Below the pieces are notes generated by a model, which ran no database searches, was not told the origin of the DNA, and saw only the letters and a list, made by a program, of their open reading frames with translations. Shown here one piece after another: positions 26,374 to 34,597 of a DNA stretch of 64,000 nucleotides. Position 1 is the first letter of the stretch; each line of letters starts with the position of its first letter. Location of the stretch: assembly GCA_023227965.1 (NCBI GenBank), contig JALOCA010000001.1:1-64000 (forward strand), given 5' to 3'. The position numbers and the translations under genes were made by a program. The DNA comes from Lentimicrobiaceae bacterium. Its GTDB lineage: Bacteria; Bacteroidota; Bacteroidia; Bacteroidales; JALOCA01.

Positions 26374-26799
26374 TTGGCACGAATACTTGCTATTGACTAC
26401 GGACAAAAACGTTGCGGCATAGCCGTAACTGACGAAATGCAATTGGTTGCTAATGCTCTTGATACCATTGCAACTGCCGGATTGATGGATTTTTTGAAAA
26501 ATTACTGTATGATGGAAAAGGTAGAACTTTTTGTAGTGGGAATGCCTAAACAAATGAACAATAAGCCTTCCGAATCGGTTAAATACATCATTCCATTTGT
26601 TAAACAGTTGCATAAAAATTTTCCTGAAATAGCAATTGCTGAAATGGACGAACGATTTACATCGAAAATGGCATTTCAAACCATGATTGATGCCGGGCTG
26701 AAAAAAAAAGACCGGCAGAATAAGGCTTTGGTTGACAGGATAAGCGCTACCATATTGTTGCAGTCGTACATGGAAATACATGAAAAATTTAATAAATAA
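26374..26799 (+). CDS. ruvX: RuvX/YqgF putative Holliday junction resolvase
   Basis: RNase H-fold protein of the YqgF family, implicated in 16S rRNA 5' processing and recombination. Motifs: ARILAIDYGQKRCGIAVTD (catalytic Asp), VVGMPKQMNNKPSE, and DERFTS...KKKDRQNKALVDRISATILLQ with the C-terminal Asp. The preferred start is TTG at 26374, giving 141 residues and the family's normal N-terminus. An ATG at 26335 is in frame but probably lies before the transcription start. It leads a plus-strand unit with def (17 bp gap) and a TPR lipoprotein (10 bp gap). Confidence 0.9.
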   Translation: MARILAIDYGQKRCGIAVTDEMQLVANALDTIATAGLMDFLKNYCMMEKVELFVVGMPKQMNNKPSESVKYIIPFVKQLHKNFPEIAIAEMDERFTSKMAFQTMIDAGLKKKDRQNKALVDRISATILLQSYMEIHEKFNK

Positions 26800-26816
26800 A
26801 AAATAAAGTATAAAAT

Positions 26817-27389
26817 ATGATATTACCCATTGTAGCCTTCGGACACCCGATATTACGAAAGAAAGCGCTGGACATTACTCCCGACTACCCGGAACTTGAA
26901 CAGCTTATTGCTAATATGTTCGACACTATGCATCTTTCTGACGGAGTAGGACTGGCTGCACCCCAGGTTAACCTTTCTATTCGTTTGATTGTGCTTGATG
27001 CTTCGCCGTACAGCGAAAAATATCCCCATCTGAAAGACTTTCGCAAAGTGCTTATCAATCCCTCTATTATAGAGGAATGGGGAGAAGAATTATCAATGAA
27101 CGAAGGTTGCCTGAGCATACCCGATATCCATGAAAATATACTACGCAAGCCTAATTTGCGACTCCGGTACCAGGATGAAAAATTTCAATCCCATGAAGAA
27201 GAATTTGATGGTAATGTTGCACGGATCATACAGCATGAATATGACCATCTGGAAGGCATTTTGTTTGTTGATAAACTGCCTTCTATTAAAAAAATGATAT
27301 TGCAACGCAAGCTCAGCGACATCTCAAAGGGGCTGATAAAAGTTTCGTACCGGATGATATTTCCTTTACAAAAGAAAAAATACAGATAA
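26817..27389 (+). CDS. def: peptide deformylase
   Basis: Removes the formyl group from the N-terminal methionine of new proteins. 190 residues with all three metal-site motifs in order: GVGLAAPQ, EGCLSIP (Cys ligand) and HEYDHLEG (two His ligands and the catalytic Glu). Length and the LINPSI segment are typical of Bacteroidetes enzymes. Second gene of the ruvX unit. Confidence 0.97.
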   Translation: MILPIVAFGHPILRKKALDITPDYPELEQLIANMFDTMHLSDGVGLAAPQVNLSIRLIVLDASPYSEKYPHLKDFRKVLINPSIIEEWGEELSMNEGCLSIPDIHENILRKPNLRLRYQDEKFQSHEEEFDGNVARIIQHEYDHLEGILFVDKLPSIKKMILQRKLSDISKGLIKVSYRMIFPLQKKKYR

Positions 27390-27399
27390 AAAAATTACT

Positions 27400-27924
27400 A
27401 TGTATAAAAAAAATTTCCAGTGGGTTTTGATTATTGCCGCAATGGCTTTTATAATAGCAGCCTGTAGCTCACAGAAAGATAAAATGAACAACGAAATAGC
27501 CGACCTGGAAAAAGTGTTACGAAACGACAGTAGCGGACAACTGATTGTTTCGAAAGGAAATGAACTTTCGGAGAAATATATCGCTTTTTCGCGCGCCAAT
27601 GCGCACGACAGCCTTGCACCCGAATACCTTCTTCGTGCCGCAAAGGTTTATATGAACATCCACCGTGCCGAAGATGCGGTCAACCTGCTCGATACCCTGA
27701 TGCAAAAATATCCTTCTTTTAAAAATTTGTCCGAATGTTTGTTTTTGCAGGCTTTTATCTGTGAAAACTCATTGGGTCAGTTAGGAAGGGCTAAAGATAA
27801 GTATTTTGAATTTCTGCAAAAATATCCTGAAAGTGAATTTGCCGACGATGCAAAGGCTGCTATTGAACTGTTGGGAAAATCGCCCGAAGAGATAGTGAAG
27901 GGCTTTGAAACAAAGAAAAAGTAG
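27400..27924 (+). CDS. tetratricopeptide repeat lipoprotein
   Basis: 174 residues. Signal peptide with lipobox IAAC, modified at Cys22, then two to three TPR-like helix pairs (PEYLLRAAKVYMNIHRAEDAV and SECLFLQAFICENSLGQLGRA as key blocks) reminiscent of BamD/YbgF-type periplasmic TPR proteins. It probably serves as an envelope scaffold; no enzyme motif is present. Third gene of the ruvX-def unit, and the last gene before a long repeat-rich region. Confidence 0.8.
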   Translation: MYKKNFQWVLIIAAMAFIIAACSSQKDKMNNEIADLEKVLRNDSSGQLIVSKGNELSEKYIAFSRANAHDSLAPEYLLRAAKVYMNIHRAEDAVNLLDTLMQKYPSFKNLSECLFLQAFICENSLGQLGRAKDKYFEFLQKYPESEFADDAKAAIELLGKSPEEIVKGFETKKK

Positions 27925-27977
27925 AGGCAGTTTGGGCGTTTTTTTTATTTATTGTGCCTTTGATGTTTCTTTAAATC

Positions 27978-28435
27978 CATTTTACATCATCTTGGATATA
28001 TTTAGCCTTATCTTGAATGGATTTTGGCTCATCTTGAATTCATTTTGAAACATTTTGAATAGGTTTTGGATGTTTATAAAGACATAGTGGCAGATTTCAA
28101 ATAGGTTTTGGAATAAGTGAATAGATATTAAAACATTTCAAATTGATTTTAAAACTGTTCAAATAGGTTTTAAAATTTGTCAATTGATTTTAGAACTGTT
28201 CAAATTGATTTTGGAATTTGTCAATAGTATTTAGAACATTTTGAATAGATTTAAGATGATTTTGAATCAATTTTAGAACATCTGAATAGGTTTTGGATGT
28301 TCACAAAGACATAGTGGCAGATTTGAAATAGATTTTAGAACATTTTGAATGGATTTAGCTTTATCTTAAATGGATTTGTGCCCATTTTAAATGGATTTTG
28401 CCATTTTCTGAATAGAAATTATTTTTTTCTGAATC
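27978..28435. repeat. 22-unit array of 20-21 bp degenerate repeats
   Basis: Units follow each other without spacers and read approximately gattttagaacattttgaat(a/g). Lengths are 21 bp, with several of 20. Each unit has two short T-tracts 10-11 bp apart, so T-tracts recur with the helical period through the array, a pattern expected to bend DNA. A two-unit block at 28062-28103 recurs at 28289-28330 with about three differences, showing copying of larger blocks. All plus-strand frames hit stops in every unit, so it is not coding. Confidence 0.85.
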
Positions 28436-28619
28436 CGATATGGGATAGCCTTGTTGGGGATTGAAACCCTGAGAGGGATATTTTCATCATTTTAAATCTG
28501 TTGCATGACATTTCAGTTGAAACTCATCATTCGTTTAAAAAAATCTATGTGTTGTAAAGAAAAAAAGAGACATTTTTAATCAAAAGAATTCCTCGGGGCT
28601 TGCCCCAGGGTCATTCATT
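28436..28619. other. non-coding stretch with REP-like hairpin
   Basis: No gene. The notable item is a GC-rich hairpin ggggc (28595-28599), tt, gcccc (28602-28606) within cctcggggcttgccccaggg, in an otherwise AT-rich region and directly next to the left edge of the duplicated segment at 28620. It resembles the small palindromes often scattered between Bacteroidetes genes. Confidence 0.45.
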
Positions 28620-28817
28620 CTTACACAAAACTTAAACGTAAAGCTTTCGGTTTATAACATCAACGGACAATTAACAAATGTTTTGCTGGATAAAATGATG
28701 GAAAAAGGAAATCATCGAATAAACTGGAATGCTACAGAAAAACTAATGCCAGGTGTCTATCTGTTAAAATTAGAAACCGGGAACACCGTAGAGACTACTA
28801 AAGTGATAGTTAAGTAA
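28620..28817 (+). pseudogene. detached T9SS sorting-domain fragment
   Basis: An open frame of 65 codons to a TAA at 28815-28817 encodes only the last part of a T9SS type A sorting domain (LTQNLNVKLSVYNINGQ... to ...TTKVIVK). It has no start, signal peptide or cargo. It matches the end of the gene at 31950-34160 at about 94-95% in DNA, with a mix of silent and replacement changes. It is the coding part of a 295-bp duplicated segment. Confidence 0.85.
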
Positions 28818-28914
28818 ACCACTTCAAAAAAGAAAATAAAGTTGTAATTATCCCAGATTTGTCATTTAAACTCTGATAATTTGATGTACTTTCTAATGAC
28901 GGATTTGGGATTAT
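28620..28914. repeat. 295-bp direct repeat, copy A
   Basis: Pairs with 33963-34257 at a constant offset of 5,343 bp; I count 12 differences without gaps. Eleven fall in the sorting-domain coding part and only one in the roughly 97 bp after the stop. Homology stops abruptly at both ends. Confidence 0.9.
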
Positions 28915-28915
28915 T
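28846..28915. repeat. long-stem palindromic 3' element, copy A
   Basis: A left arm (28846-28866, attatcccagatttgtcatt) pairs with a right arm (28895-28915, aatgacggatttgggattat) over about 17 of 21 positions around a 28-nt loop. It follows the sorting-domain stop. Either a long 3' hairpin or a small mobile palindrome. Confidence 0.6.
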
Positions 28916-29044
28916 TGATTGAAAAGGAACCTCCACCGTGAGACCTTTTTTTTCAGTGGTAGAAAATACGTTTTTAGCAACTTAACAGAATTGGTAGAAA
29001 TGCCCTGAAACATAGATAGCGGAAGCTGAAAAACTGGGACAATA

Positions 29045-29100
29045 ACTTAAACCCGGATCCGTATTTAAACTTTGATAATTTGAAGTATCGTATCCTTATG
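29045..29100. repeat. decayed third copy of the palindromic 3' element
   Basis: The stretch ggatccgtatttaaactttgataatttgaagtatc resembles the left arm plus loop of the element at 28846-28915, but the right arm is not preserved. Confidence 0.4.
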
Positions 29101-29109
29101 GTGTAATAA

Positions 29110-29295
29110 TTGGAAGATATTGCCAATATGATGGCACAGAAAGTTCTTCAGGCGGCACTGCTTTTTCCCAATGTAGTAAAGATGGCCTCTAAACAAGGTG
29201 TTCTGAGAGCCAAGGAAGTGTACGACAATCTCAAGCATCGTTTCTCAGATAGTAAACTTTCAGAAATTATTACCAACAATACGGAAACCAAGTAG
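29110..29295 (+). CDS. doubtful 61-codon reading frame
   Basis: A short frame from TTG (or the paired ATGs at 29128 and 29131) encodes a helical peptide containing MMAQKVLQAALLFPNVVKMA. No motif, signal or promoter is recognised, and the surroundings are full of gene fragments and repeats. It may be the tail of a lost gene. The stretch from 29296 to 29728 shows no gene; TAACTTTG at 29633-29640 is a possible -7 box for the regulator downstream. Confidence 0.25.
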   Translation: MEDIANMMAQKVLQAALLFPNVVKMASKQGVLRAKEVYDNLKHRFSDSKLSEIITNNTETK

Positions 29296-29728
29296 TTGAG
29301 AAGGATAGTTTTTTAATGGGTCAATTAATGGTAATGAGGCAGTGGGCTTGGCTCTTTACTTTTTACAATATAACCATCTTATTTTTATAACTATCCTGTC
29401 TCATTTTATATCTTATAAAGTCTATGCCTGTAGGACAAAGTTTTTTCACTATGCCTGCTTTGCATCTTTAATACAAAACATTTGCCCTAACAGGATAAAT
29501 TCATCCGCCAGGCAAGTTAAAAACCTTCAGGGTAGGTATTGTTGGCCTGATTTACCTGTATTCATAATAACATGAAAAATTATTCACAAAATTTCATGCA
29601 ATACACAACTGGTCTTAATACATATTAAATTTTAACTTTGTACTTGGATTTTTCTACCCTAGAAGATTAGAATAACTGCCATAATTTATTACTATACACT
29701 GGTTAATAAAAACTTATAACTTTATTAT

Positions 29729-31558
29729 ATGATTAAAAAATATACATTTATATTCTTGATTATAATAATAGTAATCTCATTAACAGTTTATTTTTTAATA
29801 GAATTAAATATATCAGGGGATAATAACAAAAATTCAGTAAAAAGTAACTATAGCTATACTGTTGAAAATAAGATAATAATACTTGATAAAAATAATGAGT
29901 CATATGTATCCGGTAAAAAAGAACCATATAACAAAAAATACTATGATTCATGTTTCAGATTGTCTGTTAACTATTTTCATAAAAACCTTGATTCAGCAGA
30001 AATTATTCTTAATCGTATGTTACTACAGTCCAGGTCTGAAAATAGTAAATATGGTATGACTCTAGCATATGCCGAATTAACAATTAATAATGCAGAAAAA
30101 GGAGAAATAAATAATGCTTATAACTGCCTTGAAAAAGGCTACCTTGCTTATGACGGACTTTGTGTACCCAAGTTATATGCTTTTTTAAATCTATCAGAAG
30201 GTTTTTTAAACTATAAGGCAGATAATTATTATGAAGCTTGCCAAGCTATTTTCCGGGCCTATAAGATATATGAAACATTAAAAGATGAACATTGGATGTC
30301 AAAATGTAATTCATTGTTAAGTCTGCAGTTTTATCAACTTGCAGATTATGATAACGCAATAAAATATCTCAGAAAAGTCATCAAATATGAAGAAAAAACC
30401 AAGAGTTATAGAAGTCTATGTGCAGATTATCAGAACATGGGAATGTTTATGGTGTATAATAGCTCTTACGATTCTGCTAATATATATCTTAACCGTTCTA
30501 TTGCTTTACTAAAGAAAGTACCTAGTTTAATGGTTTTAGCCGCAATTTATGAAATAAAAGGAGAAATGTTTTCAAACCAAAAAAAGTTTGATTCAGCAAT
30601 ATATTATCTGAATAAAGCCAAAGAAATTGCATTCCAAGCCAAAGATAATTTTAGGTTTGTATCTGCATCTTATGATCTTGGAAATATAGCCCAACAAAAA
30701 TCTGATTTAAATTTAGCCGGTCTTTATTACTTACAAGGTGTGGATTTTGCAAAAAAGTATGGTTTAAAAGATTTGACACTTGAAGGATATAAGGAACTGT
30801 CTACCATTGCCTATAGATATGGAAATCTACAAAAGGCCTATGATTACAATAACAAATATCTGGAATTACGGGAAAAAGACGCAAAGGATAAAAATGAATC
30901 TATTGCAAAGAGCCTGGAAATTCAGGAAATATATGAAAAATATCGCAAGAAAATACTGGTAGAACAACAAATTCAGCAATCACAGCTTAAAATATCCCGG
31001 AGATTTGTACTTATTCTTTGCATATTACTTATTGTTTTGATATTGTTTATTATCTATTTTGTCAAATGGGCAAAACTTCGTCATAAGCAAATAATTATGG
31101 AAAAACAGAATTTGAATGCTCAAATAGGAGTAAAGAAAAAAGAACTTTCCGTTATTCTTATGGAACAAACCAAAGATTCTGAACAAATTAATTCATTTTT
31201 AAAAGAGCTAAACGAAAAACTTGCTTCATTGCCGGAAGATAATCAAAAGAATATTTATAAATTAATTAATCAGCTTAAAAATCAGCAAGATAAAAAAATA
31301 TGGGAAGAGTTTGAAATCCGTTTTAAAAATGAAAATGAAATTTATTTTAATGCATTAAAAAATGTTTGCCCGGTCCTTACTCCTGCAGAAATAAAAATAT
31401 GCCTCTTATTACGACTTAATATGTCAACAAAAGACATTGCTACCATACTTTTTAAATCAGAATCTTCTGTTGAGGTTGATCGTGCAAGAATCAGAAAAAA
31501 ATTAGGTATAACTAACCAAAATATTAGCTTAACAGATCATTTGTTAACTATAGGCTGA
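29729..31558 (+). CDS. TPR sensor-regulator with C-terminal HTH
   Basis: 609 residues: an N-terminal hydrophobic helix (about 5-25), a region of TPR-like repeats (about 60-390, for example YYEACQAIFRAYKIYETLKD), a second TM helix (about 427-447), a coiled coil, and a C-terminal LuxR/GerE-like helix-turn-helix (about 550-600: LTPAEIKICLLLRLNMSTKDIA and ESSVEVDRARIRKKLGI). This layout is frequent in Bacteroidetes: TPRs outside, HTH inside. Ligand and targets are unknown; the T9SS gene 390 bp downstream is the obvious candidate target by position. AT-rich coding sequence like its neighbours. Confidence 0.8.
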   Translation: MIKKYTFIFLIIIIVISLTVYFLIELNISGDNNKNSVKSNYSYTVENKIIILDKNNESYVSGKKEPYNKKYYDSCFRLSVNYFHKNLDSAEIILNRMLLQSRSENSKYGMTLAYAELTINNAEKGEINNAYNCLEKGYLAYDGLCVPKLYAFLNLSEGFLNYKADNYYEACQAIFRAYKIYETLKDEHWMSKCNSLLSLQFYQLADYDNAIKYLRKVIKYEEKTKSYRSLCADYQNMGMFMVYNSSYDSANIYLNRSIALLKKVPSLMVLAAIYEIKGEMFSNQKKFDSAIYYLNKAKEIAFQAKDNFRFVSASYDLGNIAQQKSDLNLAGLYYLQGVDFAKKYGLKDLTLEGYKELSTIAYRYGNLQKAYDYNNKYLELREKDAKDKNESIAKSLEIQEIYEKYRKKILVEQQIQQSQLKISRRFVLILCILLIVLILFIIYFVKWAKLRHKQIIMEKQNLNAQIGVKKKELSVILMEQTKDSEQINSFLKELNEKLASLPEDNQKNIYKLINQLKNQQDKKIWEEFEIRFKNENEIYFNALKNVCPVLTPAEIKICLLLRLNMSTKDIATILFKSESSVEVDRARIRKKLGITNQNISLTDHLLTIG

Positions 31559-31949
31559 TTCGTAGATCTTCCTACTGAAATTACACTAATAAGCTATTTA
31601 TTGTTGTATGTCTGCCCATTGCTATGGCACTCAATCAATAATAAATACTTAGTTATATGGTATTTATAAAATCAAAAAATTTTATTTGCTAAGGTGCTTA
31701 TATATGTGTTTTGCTATGTATGTGCTAAGTTCAAATAATTCCATATTTAAATAATTCCAAATATTTTTGGTTTTCGATTTAAATTCTGAAATGAATCATT
31801 TTAATAATGATGAATTTTATTAAAAATATTAATAGATTATGAAATATTACCGATATTCGTTACAAAACTTTATCTGCATAAGAGGCCCATGCCATTATAT
31901 AATTTTTAATCATAACAAGTTTTATTAATTATTTAAATAACATATACAT
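31559..31949. other. AT-rich intergenic region, nothing recognised
   Basis: 390 bp without a supported gene, terminator or consensus promoter. It should contain the promoter of the T9SS gene that starts at 31950, but no clear TTG-N19-TAnnTTTG match is visible. Confidence 0.4.
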
Positions 31950-34160
31950 ATGAAATATTTTTTTTATCTTGGTATTAATATTATAATATTTTTTTTATTA
32001 TGCTTATATGGGCCAGCATTAAAAGCCCAAACATATACAGAAACTAATGATTTAACCGGAAATACTACTTTATTTCTAAAAAAATCAAATGGTAAAGTCG
32101 CCCAGGCTAACTTTTTTAACAACCATAGTGTTTCAAATATATCTGTTGATGGCTATAAAAAATGTAATGATAATTCTTATAAACTAAATAGTGTAAAAAG
32201 CAGTAAAGAATCATATATAGTTAAATTAAGCTGTGATTTCTTTCCTAAAAGTAACGCATTAACAAGTAGTGAAGGTACATACTATTTTGACAGATGGAAT
32301 TTTGACACATTATTTTTTTCGGAAACCGTATTACCGGAAGGTATTTATGATATTGTTTTACAATCTTCCAGTCCTGTATTTGCAAACATTATTTTACATA
32401 ATTTTATAATTGACAGAAACATTGATACAATTTTATACTTCAACAACTATGCTACTGATACAATTTTTTTTGAAGGACGAGATGAAAACAATCAACCATT
32501 GATATCACTTGATAATAATGATTTTATTTTTATCCTTGAGTTTCCTCAAAATTTAAATCAAGAATGGTTAGCCATGTCTTATAATGATTATCCGTTAAAT
32601 TATATACTTGCATCTGAAACAGATTCGCAATATAACTTAAAATGTGGCCAAGTAATAATAAACGACGAAAAAGTTTATCTTATGTCTTTCCCAAAACTAC
32701 AGGGAATTTCAGCAGATACTATTTTAATAAACGATCCTGATTCTTATAATATTGCTAATTATGTTCTCAGACCTTCCCCCGCTGCCAGTGATATGTATAT
32801 TAATACTATGACTGGATGGCTTTTTAAAGAAGAAGATGGAAGTCCTGCTTCCATTGGACTTCGTGATGATACCCAGACCGGATTTGTTTATAATGGTTCA
32901 GATACAATAAAAATGTATTTAAATAATAACATCAATGAAGAAGACCGTTGCTCGATGGGAGGCGGTTTTACGTTTTGGGAAGATATTGATGATTATGATC
33001 ATTGGATGATGGTAACGCCTCAGCATAATTATGTTTACGAGGGAAATTCGGTTGCATTGAGTAATTTTTATCCTCCATTTCCGGCTGATTATGTATCTCA
33101 GAATAATGATTTAAGGAAATTAGGCTTTAATGCCCCTTTTATCTCTGTAAGCGGATTGAATAACCTCTCTGGAAATTATATGATACTTCCTGATATTGAG
33201 TTTAAAGGACAGTATGGAGAACAACGAAAAACGGACATCTACAGGAGTACTTATTCTTTATTACATAACGACCAAATAATTATCAATGATACTGCCTTTA
33301 AATTTGAGCCATATTTCCCTTCAGAAGGAGGAATTTATACCTTAAACATTGAAAACACAAATTATGTTCTTGACAAAATGGCTGGTAATATATCACTTCG
33401 AATGGATTTTAATCTAGATATGCCGGATGCAAATTCTCCGAAATTTACCTCTTTTAAAATATTGACAGAAGATCATAAAATTAGTGAATTACTGACATCT
33501 GGAAAATATGCCACAATGGAATTTACGATTTCTGACTTTCCTTTACCATCTGGAGGAGGTGATGCTAAAAAAGCAACAAATAAAAATTTAAATAATGATT
33601 CAAAATTACGGATTAAAGAGGGAATAAATTCAGTTCATTCTTATTATAAATCGTATAATTCCATAGAATGGATAGAGCTACCTTTAATTGAACAACATTC
33701 TTTATTCGATTCATTAGTTTATGGTAATTATTTTGTAAGCAATCTTAGCCAAGCCATCGCAAACGTTACAGACTCTGTTTTTTTCGATATAAAGATTGAA
33801 GCAATAGATTCTTCTGGCAATGCCTCTGCTCAGATCTGGCACCCTGCATTTTTAGTAAAACCAGATGGTGTAGGGATCAATGAAAATAAAATCCATAACG
33901 GAGAAACGACATTACAAATTTATCCTAACCCTGTGAACGATAACAGCATTATATCTTTTAATCTTACACAAAACTTAAACGTAAAGCTTTCGGTTTATAA
34001 CATCAACGGACAATTAACAGATGTTTTGCTGGAAAAAACGATGGAAAAAGGAAATCATCAGATAAACTGGAATGCTACAGAAAAACTAACGCCAGGTGTT
34101 TACCTGTTGAAATTAGAAACCGGGAGCACCGTAGAGACTACTAAAGTGATAGTTAGGTAA
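31950..34160 (+). CDS. T9SS type A sorting domain surface protein
   Basis: 736 residues. Signal peptide MKYFFYLGINIIIFFLLCLYG... cleaved near AKA-QTY; the body is Asn/Asp/Ser-rich and beta-strand-like with no enzyme motif I recognise (a region near 540-560 is Gly/Lys-rich). The last 80 residues are a type IX sorting domain: LQIYPNPVNDNSIISFNL, LSVYNINGQL, TPGVYLLKLETG and a basic end. The protein should be exported by Sec and T9SS to the surface. Its final 66 codons and 3' flank are duplicated at 28620-28914. Confidence 0.85.
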   Translation: MKYFFYLGINIIIFFLLCLYGPALKAQTYTETNDLTGNTTLFLKKSNGKVAQANFFNNHSVSNISVDGYKKCNDNSYKLNSVKSSKESYIVKLSCDFFPKSNALTSSEGTYYFDRWNFDTLFFSETVLPEGIYDIVLQSSSPVFANIILHNFIIDRNIDTILYFNNYATDTIFFEGRDENNQPLISLDNNDFIFILEFPQNLNQEWLAMSYNDYPLNYILASETDSQYNLKCGQVIINDEKVYLMSFPKLQGISADTILINDPDSYNIANYVLRPSPAASDMYINTMTGWLFKEEDGSPASIGLRDDTQTGFVYNGSDTIKMYLNNNINEEDRCSMGGGFTFWEDIDDYDHWMMVTPQHNYVYEGNSVALSNFYPPFPADYVSQNNDLRKLGFNAPFISVSGLNNLSGNYMILPDIEFKGQYGEQRKTDIYRSTYSLLHNDQIIINDTAFKFEPYFPSEGGIYTLNIENTNYVLDKMAGNISLRMDFNLDMPDANSPKFTSFKILTEDHKISELLTSGKYATMEFTISDFPLPSGGGDAKKATNKNLNNDSKLRIKEGINSVHSYYKSYNSIEWIELPLIEQHSLFDSLVYGNYFVSNLSQAIANVTDSVFFDIKIEAIDSSGNASAQIWHPAFLVKPDGVGINENKIHNGETTLQIYPNPVNDNSIISFNLTQNLNVKLSVYNINGQLTDVLLEKTMEKGNHQINWNATEKLTPGVYLLKLETGSTVETTKVIVR

Positions 34161-34257
34161 ACCACTTCAAAAAAGAAAATAAAGTTGTAATTATCCCAGA
34201 TTCGTCATTTAAACTCTGATAATTTGATGTACTTTCTAATGACGGATTTGGGATTAT
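33963..34257. repeat. 295-bp direct repeat, copy B
   Basis: Partner of 28620-28914. It contains the end of the intact T9SS gene and 97 bp of 3' flank with the long palindrome (arms about 34189-34209 and 34238-34258), in which copies A and B differ at only one position. Confidence 0.9.
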
Positions 34258-34595
34258 CTTTCTTACAAACATAAAAACAAAGGTAAAACGTAAAATTAAC
34301 ACCCAAAATCATGTTCTTATTTATCGTAATGACATTGATCTTATAGTATTTACAGATGAGTTTCTTGAGCTTTTTTAAAATGTACGGAAGTCAGGAAAAA
34401 CTCGAAGAGGAGTTTTTGCGTTTTATTTTCCGCTTGCTTTTTCCGCAGCGTTTATTCTATTTTCCTACTTGAAAATCAATTTTTTAAGGAACGGCTAAGT
34501 AATTTGTTATACTTCCTAAAAAGAAATTTTTGAAAAAATTTTTAATTTCCAGAAACTTCCAAGTACCCTATTATATTGCAGTTACTTAAAAAATA
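34258..34595. other. intergenic region between convergent genes
   Basis: No gene is supported. A 39-codon frame (34356-34472) exists but has no support. The region contains the terminator hairpin listed separately. Confidence 0.4.
34396..34417. terminator. bidirectional hairpin terminator
   Basis: Stem aaaaactc (34396-34403) and gagttttt (34410-34417) around loop gaagag, lying between convergent genes, so usable in both directions. Confidence 0.6.
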
Positions 34596-34597
34596 AG

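Noticed and set aside
27978..28435. Possible CRISPR array
   Set aside because: Units abut each other with no unique spacers, unit sequence drifts along the array, and no cas gene is near.
34356..34472. 39-codon frame in the region between convergent genes
   Set aside because: Spans the terminator hairpin and has no supporting signal.
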